From: Streptomyces coffeae
Lineage (GTDB): Bacteria; Actinomycetota; Actinomycetes; Streptomycetales; Streptomycetaceae
Length of the DNA: 64,000 nt
NCBI RefSeq assembly: GCF_016741875.1
Contig: NZ_JAERRF010000028.1
Location: 1-64,000, forward strand
Reading direction: 5' to 3'
This document shows positions 43,664-53,103 of the stretch, piece by piece. The number at the start of each line of letters is the position of its first letter. Position 1 is the stretch's first letter. The position numbers and the translations under genes are program-made. The notes below the pieces were generated by a model. That model saw nothing but the letters and a program-made list of their open reading frames with translations. It had not been told where the DNA came from and made no database searches.

Positions 43664-44929
43664 TTACTTGCCCAGGCTCGGGTAGAGCGGGTGCTTGTCG
43701 GCCAGCGCCGTGACCCGGGCCTTGAGCGCCTCGGCGTCGTACGACGGCTTGAGGGTCTCGGCGATCACGTCGGCGACCTCACGGAAGTCGTCGGCGGTGA
43801 AGCCGCGGGTGGCCAGCGCCGGGGTGCCGATCCGCAGACCCGAGGTGACCATCGGGGGCCGCGGGTCGTTGGGGACGGCGTTGCGGTTGACGGTGATGCC
43901 GACCTCGTGCAGCCGGTCCTCGGCCTGCTGCCCGTCCAGCTCGGAGTGGCGCAGGTCGACCAGGACCAGATGGACATCGGTGCCGCCGGACAGCACGGAG
44001 ACACCCACTTCGGTGACGTCGGGCTGGGTGAGCCGCTCCGCCAGGATCCGGGAGCCCTCGAGGGTGCGCTCCTGGCGCTCCTTGAAGGCCGAGCCCGCCG
44101 CGACCTTGAAGGACACCGCCTTGGCCGCGATGACATGCTCCAGCGGGCCGCCCTGCTGACCGGGGAAGACCGCCGAGTTGATCTTCTTCGCCAGCTCCTG
44201 CGTGGAGAGGATCACTCCGCCGCGGGGGCCGCCGAGGGTCTTGTGGGTCGTGGTGGTGACCACATGGGCGTGCGGGACGGGCGAGGGGTGCAGCCCGGCC
44301 GCCACCAGGCCCGCGAAGTGGGCCATGTCCACCATCAGGTAGGCGCCGACCTCGTCGGCGATCCGCCGGAAGGCGGGGAAGTCCAGCTGGCGCGGGTAGG
44401 CCGACCAGCCCGCGATCACCAGCTTGGGGCGGTGCTCCTTGGCCAGCCGCTCGACCTCGTCCATGTCGACCAGGCCGGTCTGCGGGTCCACGTGGTAGGG
44501 CACCACGTTGTAGAGCTTGCCGGAGAAGTTGATCTTCATCCCGTGGGTGAGGTGGCCGCCGTGCGCCAGGTTCAGACCCAGGATGGTGTCGCCGGGGGAG
44601 AGCAGCGCGAACATGGCGGCCGCGTTGGCCTGGGCGCCCGAGTGCGGCTGCACATTGGCCGCCTCGGCGCCGAAGAGCGCCTTCACCCGGTCGATGGCGA
44701 TCTGCTCGACGACATCGACGTGCTCACAGCCGCCGTAGTAGCGGCGGCCGGGGTAGCCCTCGGCGTACTTGTTGGTCAGGACCGAGCCCTGGGCCTCCAT
44801 GACCGCGACCGGAGCGAAGTTCTCCGAGGCGATCATCTCCAGGGTGGACTGCTGGCGGTGGAGCTCGGCGTCGACGGCGGCGGCGACATCCGGGTCGAGC
44901 TCATGAAGGGAGCTGTTGAGAAGCGACAT
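43664..44929 (-). CDS. glyA: serine hydroxymethyltransferase
   Basis: PLP enzyme of 421 aa that interconverts glycine plus methylene-THF with serine plus THF. Motifs include ASENFAPVAVMEAQGSVLTN at the N-terminus, YPGRRYYGGCEHVDVVE, and the PLP-lysine motif VTTTTHKTLGGPRGG. Length and motifs fit GlyA. It follows gcvH by 23 bp, so it uses methylene-THF released by the glycine cleavage system. Streptomyces often have another glyA elsewhere for general one-carbon supply (recollection). Confidence 0.96.
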   Translation of the reverse strand: MSLLNSSLHELDPDVAAAVDAELHRQQSTLEMIASENFAPVAVMEAQGSVLTNKYAEGYPGRRYYGGCEHVDVVEQIAIDRVKALFGAEAANVQPHSGAQANAAAMFALLSPGDTILGLNLAHGGHLTHGMKINFSGKLYNVVPYHVDPQTGLVDMDEVERLAKEHRPKLVIAGWSAYPRQLDFPAFRRIADEVGAYLMVDMAHFAGLVAAGLHPSPVPHAHVVTTTTHKTLGGPRGGVILSTQELAKKINSAVFPGQQGGPLEHVIAAKAVSFKVAAGSAFKERQERTLEGSRILAERLTQPDVTEVGVSVLSGGTDVHLVLVDLRHSELDGQQAEDRLHEVGITVNRNAVPNDPRPPMVTSGLRIGTPALATRGFTADDFREVADVIAETLKPSYDAEALKARVTALADKHPLYPSLGK

Positions 44930-44952
44930 CGGGGTCCCGATCGAGAGGAGGG

Positions 44953-45330
44953 TCAGTTTTCGCAGAAGGAGGTGTAGTCATCGGCGGAGAGCAGGTCGTC
45001 CGGCTCGTCCGTCACCCTCACCTTGAACAGCCAGCCGCCCTCGAAGGGGGCGGAGTTCACCAGCGCCGGGTCGTTCACCACATCCTCGTTGATCTCGGTG
45101 ACCTCTCCGGTGACCGGCGCGTACAGGTCGCTCACCGACTTCGTGGACTCCAGCTCACCACAGCTCTCACCGGCGGTGACCGTGGAGCCCACCTCCGGAA
45201 GCTGGACATAGACGACATCGCCGAGCTGATTGGCCGCGAACTCGGTGATACCGATCGTCGACACACCGTCGTCGGCGGTCGACAGCCACTCGTGCTCCTT
45301 GCTGTAGCGCAGCTGCTGGGGGTTGCTCAT
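44953..45330 (-). CDS. gcvH: glycine cleavage system H protein
   Basis: Lipoyl carrier of 125 aa that shuttles the aminomethyl group between P, T and L proteins. The lipoylated Lys is in GELESTKSVSDLYAPVTGEV. It sits 119 bp after gcvT and before glyA. gcvP is not in this window. Confidence 0.96.
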   Translation of the reverse strand: MSNPQQLRYSKEHEWLSTADDGVSTIGITEFAANQLGDVVYVQLPEVGSTVTAGESCGELESTKSVSDLYAPVTGEVTEINEDVVNDPALVNSAPFEGGWLFKVRVTDEPDDLLSADDYTSFCEN

Positions 45331-45449
45331 GGTCCGATTCTCCTGGATACGAGGGAATGCTGAGGAACGGGTCTTGGCTGATGGGACGGGGTGGGCACGG
45401 CAGAGGGTCCCGAAGGCCCCGGGGACCGGGCGACGGCGCGCCCGTGCGG

Positions 45450-46577
45450 TCAGCGCTCGCGCCGGTAGAAGGGGAGGGCGACGACCTCGTACGGCTCCCG
45501 GGTACCGCGGATCTCCACGCCCACGCCCTCGGTGCCGGGCACGGCGTGCTCCGCGTCGACGTACGCGATGGCGATCGGCTTGCCGAGCGTGGGGGAGGGG
45601 GCACCCGAGGTGACCTCACCGATCACCGTGCCGTCCGGGCCCACCACGGGGTATCCGGCGCGCGGCACCCGGCGGCCTGAAGCGATCAGGCCGACCAGGG
45701 TGCGCGGCGGCTCGCTCTCCGCCTGGCGCGCCGCGGCCTGAAGGGCCTCGCGCCCCACGAAGTCACCGGCCTTCTCGAACTTCACCACCCGGCCGAGACC
45801 GGCGTCGAACGGGGTCGTGGAGGTGGTCAGCTCATGTCCGTACAGCGGCATCCCCGCCTCCAGCCGCAGGGTGTCCCGGCAGGAGAGCCCGCAGGGCACC
45901 AGGCCGACCGGGGCGCCCGCCTCGGTCAGCGCCTGCCACAGCCGCTCGGCGTCGTCCGGCGCGACGAACAGCTCGAAGCCGTCCTCGCCGGTGTAGCCGG
46001 TGCGGGCGATCAGCGCGGAGACGCCCGCGACGGTGCCCGGCAGCCCGGCGTAGTACTTGAGGTTGTCCAGGTCGGCGTCGGTCAGGCTCTTGAGGATCCC
46101 CGGGGACTCCGGACCCTGGACGGCGATCAGCGCGTATGCCTCCCGGTCGTCCCGGACGGCCGCCTCGAAGCCGGAGGCCCGCTCGGTCAGCGCGTCCAGC
46201 ACCACCTGGGCGTTCGAGGCGTTGGCCACCACCATGAACTCTTCGTCGGCGAGGCGGTAGACGATCAGGTCGTCGAGGATGCCGCCCTCGGAGTCGCAGA
46301 TCATGGTGTAGCGGGCGCGGCCCACGGCGAGTGCCGACAGATGGCCCACCAGGGCGTGGTCCAGCGCCTGCCCGGCCTGCGGCCCGGTGAGAGTGATCTC
46401 ACCCATGTGGGAGAGGTCGAAGAGCCCGGCGCGGGTGCGTACGGCGTTGTGCTCGTCGCGCTCGCTTCCGTAGCGCAGCGGCATGTCCCAGCCGGCGAAG
46501 TCGGTCATGGTGGCGCCGAGCGCACGGTGCAGCGCGTCCAGCGCGGTGCGGCGTGGCGCGGTCGGGGCGTCGGTCAT
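45450..46577 (-). CDS. gcvT: glycine cleavage system T protein (aminomethyltransferase)
   Basis: 375 aa THF-dependent aminomethyltransferase. Motifs are FAGWDMPLRYGSERDEHNAV, GLFDLSHMGEI, the Asp-containing YTGEDGFELFV THF-site loop, CGLSCRDTLRLEAGMPLYGH and a C-terminal barrel. It is the first gene of the glycine catabolic set, directly behind a tandem glycine riboswitch. Confidence 0.96.
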   Translation of the reverse strand: MTDAPTAPRRTALDALHRALGATMTDFAGWDMPLRYGSERDEHNAVRTRAGLFDLSHMGEITLTGPQAGQALDHALVGHLSALAVGRARYTMICDSEGGILDDLIVYRLADEEFMVVANASNAQVVLDALTERASGFEAAVRDDREAYALIAVQGPESPGILKSLTDADLDNLKYYAGLPGTVAGVSALIARTGYTGEDGFELFVAPDDAERLWQALTEAGAPVGLVPCGLSCRDTLRLEAGMPLYGHELTTSTTPFDAGLGRVVKFEKAGDFVGREALQAAARQAESEPPRTLVGLIASGRRVPRAGYPVVGPDGTVIGEVTSGAPSPTLGKPIAIAYVDAEHAVPGTEGVGVEIRGTREPYEVVALPFYRRER

Positions 46578-46633
46578 GATTCAGGCTCCAAGATCAAGGT
46601 CGCGGCGGGGCATCGAGGACGCAGAACGTCCTC

Positions 46634-46841
46634 CCCATCTGTCATCGGAACCTGAGAGGTTCGCCGTGACGCCCGCACGGGGTCCGGCTTGCACCTTGGG
46701 TGGAGCCACGCACAGCGGCTCGCTTTTCAGATCTGCCTCGCCCGCGCGGTATCGGGGCCTGAGAGATTCAAGGGAGGACTTGCTCCTTCGGCGCCCGGTC
46801 GCCCGGCGACTGCCGGTGTGACCAAGGACTCTCCCGCGCGG
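46634..46841 (-). promoter_or_regulatory. tandem glycine riboswitch upstream of gcvT
   Basis: Two aptamers are visible on the minus strand. Aptamer 1 (46742-46841) is closed by CCGCGCGG/CCGCGCGG and has GGGAGAGTCC, GCGCCGAAGGAGCAAG and ATCTCTCAGGCCCC. Aptamer 2 (46634-46736) has CACCCAAGGTGCAAGCC, ACCTCTCAGGTTCCGATGAC and ends CAGAT. Aptamers of this class bind glycine cooperatively and turn on the glycine cleavage genes. The gap to gcvT is 56 bp. Glycine riboswitches controlling gcv genes are established in Streptomyces. Confidence 0.93.
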
Positions 46842-46996
46842 ATTCAAGCGGCCGGTATGGAGTTGCGCGGACATCATCGCACGTACCGGCGAGAAGGGAA
46901 CCCCCCAGTCTGTGAGGTGGGCGCCTTGAGGGCATTACCTTTTCTTGACACTCTTCGGGTACGAGCCGCAGTGACCGACCTGGGAGGACGATCACG

Positions 46997-47734
46997 GTGC
47001 ATGGGCAGGGAGCGTTTGCGACGTCACGTGGGCCCCTGCCGCTGCGGCGCGGACGCGCCCCGTCCGCGGGGCCGGTCCGGCCAGGCCGCAGGGCCGTGGT
47101 GCACGATCTGCGCACCGGTGCCGACACGTACGGTGACCCGGCCGCGGGCGTGCCGCCGGCCGCCCGGAGCGGCGCGGGTGTGCCCGAGCTGCGCTATCCG
47201 GCCCACGATGTGCTGGTCGCCTCCGGGCTGCCGGGCAGCGGCAAGACCACTCTGATCAACCGCACGGTCGCCCCGCTGGACGACGACGGCCGCGCGGTGG
47301 TCCGGATCGACTCCCAGGACATGCGTGAGGCATGGGAGCGGCGGCTGCCGGGCTGGCTGCCCTATGCCCTCTACCGGCCGCTGGTCCGGTGCGCCCACTA
47401 CGCCGGGCTGCACCGCGCGCTGCGCTCGGGCGCCAGCGTGGTGGTGCACGACTGCGGCGCGCTGCCCTGGGTCCGCCGCTGGCTGGCCTGGGACACCCGG
47501 CGCCGGGGCCGGCGGCTCCATATGGTCCTGCTGGACGTGGACCCCGAGCTGGCCCTGGAGGGCCAGGCCGCCCGCGGCCGCGGGGTGTCGGGTTACGCCT
47601 TCGGACGGCACCGGCGCGCGGTGCGGCAGCTGGTCGCCGGGGTGGCGGCGGGGCGGCCGCCGGCGGGCTGTGCCTCGGCGGTGCTGCTGGACCGGGCGGC
47701 GATCAATGCGCTGCGCGGCATCTCCTTCGAGTGA
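46997..47734 (+). CDS. P-loop AAA_33-type kinase-like protein
   Basis: 245 aa. After an Arg/Pro-rich N-terminus of about 70 residues comes a P-loop, VASGLPGSGKTTLINR. The domain continues with IDSQDMREAWERR, VVVHDCGALPWVRRWLAW and a Walker-B-like HMVLLDVDPELALEG. It resembles small-molecule or polynucleotide kinases of the zeta-toxin/AAA_33 group; the substrate is unknown. GTG at 46997 has GGGAGGA 8 nt upstream. It is divergent from gcvT and probably unrelated to it. Confidence 0.85.
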   Translation: MHGQGAFATSRGPLPLRRGRAPSAGPVRPGRRAVVHDLRTGADTYGDPAAGVPPAARSGAGVPELRYPAHDVLVASGLPGSGKTTLINRTVAPLDDDGRAVVRIDSQDMREAWERRLPGWLPYALYRPLVRCAHYAGLHRALRSGASVVVHDCGALPWVRRWLAWDTRRRGRRLHMVLLDVDPELALEGQAARGRGVSGYAFGRHRRAVRQLVAGVAAGRPPAGCASAVLLDRAAINALRGISFE

Positions 47735-47916
47735 AACCGACCGACCGGCGAGCGGGGCGCGAGCGGAGCGTGAGCGGCGCTCGACCGGGCCCCGAGCGCA
47801 CGCCGCGCGCTTCGCACCGCGCCGAGGTGGGGATGTGGTGTGGAGATGAGGATGCGGCCCATGGCCTTGCGCCGCCGAGCCGTTAGGGTGCTGATGCAGG
47901 TCGGACGAGATGGCGG

Positions 47917-48720
47917 TTGAACGAGATGAGCATCCCGGAGCAGCACGGTTTCCCACCGGCTCACGGAGGATTCCCCGACAGCGCTGTACCCGGGTTTCCC
48001 GGCAATGAGCTCGAAGAGGTGCTGGCCGCCTCGGTCGAGGTCCCCGGGGCCGGACCCCGCATCGTGGAGGTCCTCGGCCGCAGTCATGTCTGGGTTCCGC
48101 TGCCCAGCGGCGGGGGGCCGGACAGCCGCGGTCTCGATCTGCCGACCATGGAGATCGAAGGCGCCGCATATGTCCCGGTGTTCAGCTCCGAGCGGCAGTT
48201 CCTCCAGATCGTCGGCGGCCATATGTCGTTCACCGTCGCCCCGGCCGTGGAGTTCGCCCGCGGACTGCCGCCCCAGCTGGGCATCGCGGTGAACCCCGGT
48301 GGCGCGGTGGGCGTACCGCTTCCGCCCGCCGCCGTGGCCCAGTTGTGCCGTACCGGCCGCAGCGAGCTGGACGGCCCGGCCTCCGGCGGCCGGGTGCGGC
48401 TCTTCGAACCCGACTGGCAGGACGAACCGGTCGACTTCCTCGCCGCCGCCGGGATCGAGTTCGCCAAGGACAAGGGGATACGGACCGCCCGGCGCGCGCT
48501 GGCCAGCGTCGAGGGCGACCCGCCCGCCCTCTTCGTCGGCATCGAGCTCGACACACCCGGTCCGGAGGGCCAGGCGCTCGCGGTGGACGCGCTCGGGCGG
48601 GCGCTCGGCACGGTGCCGCTGCCCTGGACCGTGCAACTCGTTCTGCTGGACGTCGCACAGGACCCGGTCGCGGACTGGATGCTGGAAAGGGTGCGTCCGT
48701 TCTACGACCGTGACCTCTGA
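47917..48720 (+). CDS. SseB-family protein, copy 1
   Basis: 267 aa with the SseB N-terminal domain (VPLPSGGG, AAYVPVFSSERQFLQIVGG) and C-terminal domain (PPALFVGIELDTPGPEGQALAVDALGRAL then WMLERVRPFYDRDL). SseB was named in E. coli for enhanced serine sensitivity; its molecular role is unclear. It is upstream of a second SseB gene and near serine/glycine genes, an interesting but unproven link. The second copy follows by 111 bp. Confidence 0.9.
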   Translation: MNEMSIPEQHGFPPAHGGFPDSAVPGFPGNELEEVLAASVEVPGAGPRIVEVLGRSHVWVPLPSGGGPDSRGLDLPTMEIEGAAYVPVFSSERQFLQIVGGHMSFTVAPAVEFARGLPPQLGIAVNPGGAVGVPLPPAAVAQLCRTGRSELDGPASGGRVRLFEPDWQDEPVDFLAAAGIEFAKDKGIRTARRALASVEGDPPALFVGIELDTPGPEGQALAVDALGRALGTVPLPWTVQLVLLDVAQDPVADWMLERVRPFYDRDL

Positions 48721-48831
48721 CTCATCCCCAGGGCCCCCAGGCGTGGCCCGTAAGCTGGTTTGATGACCAGGCGGGGCGCACCCACGTGCCCCGCCGAGGT
48801 ACGGGCACAGCCGAGAGAGGGGCGGACCCAG

Positions 48832-49626
48832 GTGAGCGCGGGCGCGGAGTGGGAGGCGGCCGCCGGTCAGGTGGAGCGGATGCTGCAACAGGTCGCTCCC
48901 GGCCGGTACGACGCCTATGAGGCGCTGCTGCACGCCCTCGCCGGGGGTCAGGTCTGGATGCTGCTGTGGAACGGTTCGCCCGGTGCGTCCGACGCCCAGT
49001 ACGGCAACATGGACGTGGCCGGCCTCAGTTACGCCCCGTGTGTGACCTCCGCGCAGGAGCTGGCCGCCAGTGGCTGGAACCGCGCTCATGAGGTGGTGGA
49101 GGGGCGTCTGATCGCCGACTCCCTCTACCGCGACCGCTACGGCCTGTGGCTGAACCCGCATGCGCCCGGCGGCGGTGTGGGCATCCCCTGGCTCGATCTG
49201 CGCCGGATCGCCGGAGGTCTGGACCGACTGCCCGCGGGACCGCTGCGGGTGTCCGAGCCCGGCATCGACATCCCCCAGTTCTACGCCCTGTTGGGGCAGA
49301 ACGCGCATCGCACCGCCGTGGTGCGGTCGCTGCGCAGGGCCTGGGTGCAGCCCGCGCTCGGCGCGCCGTATCTGGCGATCGGCCTGGACCTGTACGACAC
49401 CAGCGGCCCGGCGGTGCAGTCGGTGCGGACGATGATGGAGCAGTCGGTCGGCGCGGTGCCGGACGGGCTGCCGGTCTCCACGGTCGCGCTGTCGGACGTC
49501 TACGACCCGGTCGCGCTGTGGATGCGGGCCAACGCCCGTCCCTTCTTCGACCGGGACGCCTACGGTGCCGCGCCCGCCGCGCCGTCCTACGGCTACGGCT
49601 ATCCGCCGCCGCGCCCCGCGTACTGA
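48832..49626 (+). CDS. SseB-family protein, copy 2
   Basis: 264 aa. It keeps an SseB-like C-terminal half (APYLAIGLDLYDTSGPAVQSV then WMRANARPFFDRD) but has a diverged N-terminal half with several Trp (MLLWNGSPGASDAQ). The C-terminus ends in a Tyr/Pro/Gly-rich tail. GTG at 48832 lies behind GAGAGGGG; an ATG at 48763 is in frame further up. It is paralogous to the gene before it, so the two may form a heteromer. Confidence 0.88.
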   Translation: MSAGAEWEAAAGQVERMLQQVAPGRYDAYEALLHALAGGQVWMLLWNGSPGASDAQYGNMDVAGLSYAPCVTSAQELAASGWNRAHEVVEGRLIADSLYRDRYGLWLNPHAPGGGVGIPWLDLRRIAGGLDRLPAGPLRVSEPGIDIPQFYALLGQNAHRTAVVRSLRRAWVQPALGAPYLAIGLDLYDTSGPAVQSVRTMMEQSVGAVPDGLPVSTVALSDVYDPVALWMRANARPFFDRDAYGAAPAAPSYGYGYPPPRPAY

Positions 49627-49685
49627 GGGGCCTCCCGCCCGTCGAATCACTCATGACCCGTTCGTTTACCAAGGTTTGACCCTTC

Positions 49686-49713
49686 TGTGCCGGGGCGGTT
49701 CCGCCCCGGCACA
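49686..49713 (+). terminator. terminator after the SseB pair
   Basis: TGTGCCGGGGCGG-TT-CCGCCCCGGCACA is a 13-bp stem 60 bp past the stop. The rest of the 49627-50076 gap is non-coding and must hold the promoter of the peptide-transporter operon, but I see no clear hexamers. Confidence 0.8.
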
Positions 49714-50076
49714 CCTGCTGTCGCGCCGTCCGCGGGCCGTTTGCGGAACCCCTGCCGCCCGGATGCGCACATCACTCGTATCCGGCGAAAGCCCCATAGT
49801 GGGCTCGGGTTTACTGCTGCGCTCTTGCGTCACGACTGTCCGTATACCGGAACTGTGTGCGCCACATCACGGTTAGGTTTCCATTGCCCGTGGGGTCTGG
49901 CGGCTGATCACAAGCGCGATGAAGACTCCCGCTCCAAGGGGCGCGGTTCGGCGCGTAGGGCCCCTTCAGAAAAGGTTCCCGTACCACGAGCCTGACTTTC
50001 TCCAGGTTGTGAACAAAGCCGCCACAGCGGCGAGTCGTGGGCCGGTCACCACCGGTCGAGAGGGGTCCCAGCCACG

Positions 50077-51081
50077 ATGACGGCACCATTGCACGGCACG
50101 AGCGCGGAGGCGGAGCCGGTCGCGACTGCCGATGTAGCGGCGAATGTGGTCAAGGCATCGGTCGAGGGCAGATCGCTGCGGCAGATCGCCTGGATGCGCC
50201 TGAAGCGGGACAAGTTGGCGCTGGCCGGTGGAGCCATTGTCGTCCTGCTGGTGTTCGTGGCCGTCTTCGCGCCACTGATCGTGAGTCTGCTCGGCCATCC
50301 GCCGAACGAGTTCCACCAGGATGAGATCGACCCGCTGTTCGGCACTCCCAAGGGCAGCTGGGGCGGTATCAGCTCCGACTTCCTCTTCGGTGTGGAGCCC
50401 TCCAACGGCCGCGATGTGTTCAGCCGGGTGGTCTACGGTGCGCGGATCTCCCTGCTGGTGGCCTTCCTCGCGGCGGTTGTCGCCGTGGTCCTTGGCACCG
50501 TTTTCGGCATCATCGCCGGATATTTCGGTGGGTGGGTGGACACGGTGATCAGCCGGGTGATGGACATGCTGCTGGCCTTCCCGCAGCTGCTCTTCATCAT
50601 CTCCCTGGTGTCGGTGCTGCCGAACGACCTGCTGGGACTGACCGGCAGCGGGGTGCGCATCGCCATCCTGGTCTCGGTGATCGGCTTCTTCGGCTGGCCG
50701 TACGTCGGCCGGATCGTGCGCGGGCAGACGCTCTCGCTGCGCGAGAAGGAGTACGTCGAGGCCGCACGGAGCCTGGGCGCCGGCCGGCGCTACATCCTCT
50801 TCCGTGAACTGCTGCCCAACCTGGTGGCGCCGATCACCGTCTACACGACGTTGATGATCCCCACCAACATCCTCACCGAGGCGGCGCTCAGCTTCCTCGG
50901 GGCGGGCGTCAAGCCGCCGACCGCGTCCTGGGGGCAGATGCTGTCCAAGGCCGTGGGCACCTACGAGGACGATCCCATGTTCATGATCATCCCCGGTGCG
51001 GCGATCTTCATCACGGTGCTGGCCTTCAACCTCTTCGGCGACGGCGTCCGCGACGCCCTCGACCCGAAGGGCACCCGATGA
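50077..51081 (+). CDS. peptide ABC transporter permease (DppC type)
   Basis: 334 aa inner-membrane permease. A cytoplasmic N-terminus of about 45 residues is followed by helix 1 (LALAGGAIVVLLVFVAVFAPLI), a large extracytoplasmic loop and five more helices. The cytoplasmic EAA loop that contacts the ATPases is YVEAARSLGAGRRYILFRELLPN. It is first gene of a five-gene importer operon in the order permease, binding protein, permease, ATPase, ATPase. ATG at 50077 is preceded by GAGAGGGG. Confidence 0.93.
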   Translation: MTAPLHGTSAEAEPVATADVAANVVKASVEGRSLRQIAWMRLKRDKLALAGGAIVVLLVFVAVFAPLIVSLLGHPPNEFHQDEIDPLFGTPKGSWGGISSDFLFGVEPSNGRDVFSRVVYGARISLLVAFLAAVVAVVLGTVFGIIAGYFGGWVDTVISRVMDMLLAFPQLLFIISLVSVLPNDLLGLTGSGVRIAILVSVIGFFGWPYVGRIVRGQTLSLREKEYVEAARSLGAGRRYILFRELLPNLVAPITVYTTLMIPTNILTEAALSFLGAGVKPPTASWGQMLSKAVGTYEDDPMFMIIPGAAIFITVLAFNLFGDGVRDALDPKGTR

Positions 51082-51208
51082 CGGTGACACACCCGGCTCC
51101 AGTCCGGGCGCACCCCGACGTATGTCCCCCTGCCTCATCTGTCAGGCGGCTATCCGATCACTCCCCGGCGCCATGCCAAGGACCGCTATCCCGGAGGTTG
51201 CAGCAACC

Positions 51209-52972
51209 ATGAAACCCCTACGTTCGTCGAGAAGCAGGCGGGTCGTCGGCGCGGCGGCTGTCGTCTGCGCCCTCCTGGCCACCGGGGCCTGCGGTGGCGG
51301 ATCCGATGAGGAAAGTGGCTCGGGAGCCGGTTTCAACGCCGCGATGAAGGGCGTTGCCAACAAGTCGTCCAAGAAGGGCGGCACCCTGAAGTTCGTCAAC
51401 AAGCAGGACTTCGACTCCCTCGACCCGCAGCGCCAGTACTACGGCTTCGCCTGGGACTTCTCCCGCTTCTACGCGCGCCAACTGATTACGTACGCGCCCA
51501 AGCCGGGCAACGCGTCCAATGAGCTGGTGCCGGACCTGGCCACCTCCACGGCCAAGATCAGCAACGGTGGCAAGACATACAAGTACACCCTGCGGGACGG
51601 CATCACCTGGGAGGACGGCTCGGCCATCACCTCCAAGGACATCAAGTACGGCATCGAGCGCATCTGGGCCAAGGACGTCGTCTCCGGCGGCCCCAGCTAT
51701 CTGCGCCAGGCGCTGGACCCCAAGGGTGAGTACCCCGGTCCGTACAAGGACAAGTCCAAGGACAAGCTGGGTCTGAAGGCGATCGAGACGCCGGACGACA
51801 AGACCATCGTCTTCAACCTCGCCAATCCCAACGGTGACTTCGAGCAGATGCTCGCGATGCCGACCGGCTCGCCGGTGAAGGCGTCCAAGGACACCGGGGC
51901 CAAGTACACCAACCGGCCCTTCTCCTCCGGCCCGTACAAGTTCACCTCGTACTCGCCGGGCAAGAGCGCCGCCCTGGTCCGCAACCCCAAGTGGGACCGG
52001 AAGTCCGACCCGATCCGCGCCGCGCTGCCGGACAAGGTCACGGTCACCTTCAACTCCAACCTCGAAGTGATCGACAAGGGCCTGATCAAGGGCGACTACG
52101 ACGTCTTCCTGAGCGCCACCGGTATGACCCAGTCCGGGCGTACCACCGCGCTCAAGCAGCACAAGGGCAACGTCGACAACATAGAGACCAGCTTCGTCCG
52201 CTACGTCGACATGGCCACCAAGGTCAAGCCGTTCGACAACATCCACTGCCGCAAGGCGGTCATCTACGGCGCCGACTACAAGCAGCTCCAGACCACCCGT
52301 GGCGGCCCGCAGGCCGGTGGTGAGATCGCCCCCAACATGCTCCCCAAGAGCATCAAGGGCGCGGACAACTACGACCCGTACGGCATCCTCAAGCGCGGCG
52401 GCAAGCCCGACCCGGCCAAGGCCAAGGACGAGCTGAAGCAGTGCGGCAAGCCCGGTGGCTTCTCGGCCAACATCGTCGCCCGCAACGACCAGCCGAATGA
52501 GGTCGAGGCGGCCGAGGCGCTCCAGGAGTCCCTGAGCAAGGTCGGCATCAAGCTGGAGGTCGAGCCGATCGAGGGCGCGTCGTCCGCCAGCATCACCGGC
52601 TCGCCGTCGGTGATGAAGAAGCGCAACTACGGTCTGTCGATGACCGGTTGGGGTCCGGACTTCCCGACCGGCCAGGGCTTCTCGCAGCCGCTGATCGACG
52701 GCCGCTTCATCGAGCAGACGGGTAACTACAACGTCTCCGAGACGAACGACCCGGAGATCAACAAGTTCTTCGACGAGGCGCTCAAGGAGACCGACCCGGC
52801 CCAGGCCGGCGAGATCTACAAGCAGATGAACCACAAGGTCACCGACCTGGCCGTGCAGATGCCGTTCCTCTACGAGAAGAACATCACCTGGCGTAGCTCG
52901 CGTCTGACCAACGCCTACACGGCGGCGGCGTACAACGGCCGTTACGACTACGTCTCGCTCGGGGTCAAGTGA
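51209..52972 (+). CDS. peptide ABC transporter substrate-binding lipoprotein
   Basis: 587 aa SBP family 5 protein. Lipobox ALLATGAC (Cys about 28) anchors it outside the membrane. The mature part starts near KKGGTLKFVNKQDFDSLDPQ and has the two-lobed fold (DGITWEDGSAITSKDIKYG, LQESLSKVGIKLEVEPIEG, SMTGWGPDFPTGQG). It binds oligopeptides or related ligands; exact ligand unknown. ATG at 51209 is chosen (GGAGG 11 nt away). A strong hairpin separates it from the next permease gene and may stabilise this abundant mRNA segment. Confidence 0.93.
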   Translation: MKPLRSSRSRRVVGAAAVVCALLATGACGGGSDEESGSGAGFNAAMKGVANKSSKKGGTLKFVNKQDFDSLDPQRQYYGFAWDFSRFYARQLITYAPKPGNASNELVPDLATSTAKISNGGKTYKYTLRDGITWEDGSAITSKDIKYGIERIWAKDVVSGGPSYLRQALDPKGEYPGPYKDKSKDKLGLKAIETPDDKTIVFNLANPNGDFEQMLAMPTGSPVKASKDTGAKYTNRPFSSGPYKFTSYSPGKSAALVRNPKWDRKSDPIRAALPDKVTVTFNSNLEVIDKGLIKGDYDVFLSATGMTQSGRTTALKQHKGNVDNIETSFVRYVDMATKVKPFDNIHCRKAVIYGADYKQLQTTRGGPQAGGEIAPNMLPKSIKGADNYDPYGILKRGGKPDPAKAKDELKQCGKPGGFSANIVARNDQPNEVEAAEALQESLSKVGIKLEVEPIEGASSASITGSPSVMKKRNYGLSMTGWGPDFPTGQGFSQPLIDGRFIEQTGNYNVSETNDPEINKFFDEALKETDPAQAGEIYKQMNHKVTDLAVQMPFLYEKNITWRSSRLTNAYTAAAYNGRYDYVSLGVK

Positions 52973-53048
52973 CGGTCCGCCAGCGAACACCCGCCACCCC
53001 ACCGTCGCCGCACCCGATAGGCCCGAAGGGCAGGTGATGGCCGCGCGT

Positions 53049-53088
53049 GGCGGTCCGGGAGCCCCCGCCAGGGGGCGCCCGGACCGCC
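53049..53088 (+). terminator. strong intergenic hairpin between binding protein and permease
   Basis: GGCGGTCCGGG / CCCGGACCGCC (11 bp) is stacked on GCCCCC / GGGGGC (6 bp) with a 4-nt loop. With no T run it may work as a partial terminator or as a 3' barrier protecting the binding-protein mRNA. Confidence 0.7.
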
Positions 53089-53103
53089 GCCGGGCCGCGT
53101 ACC

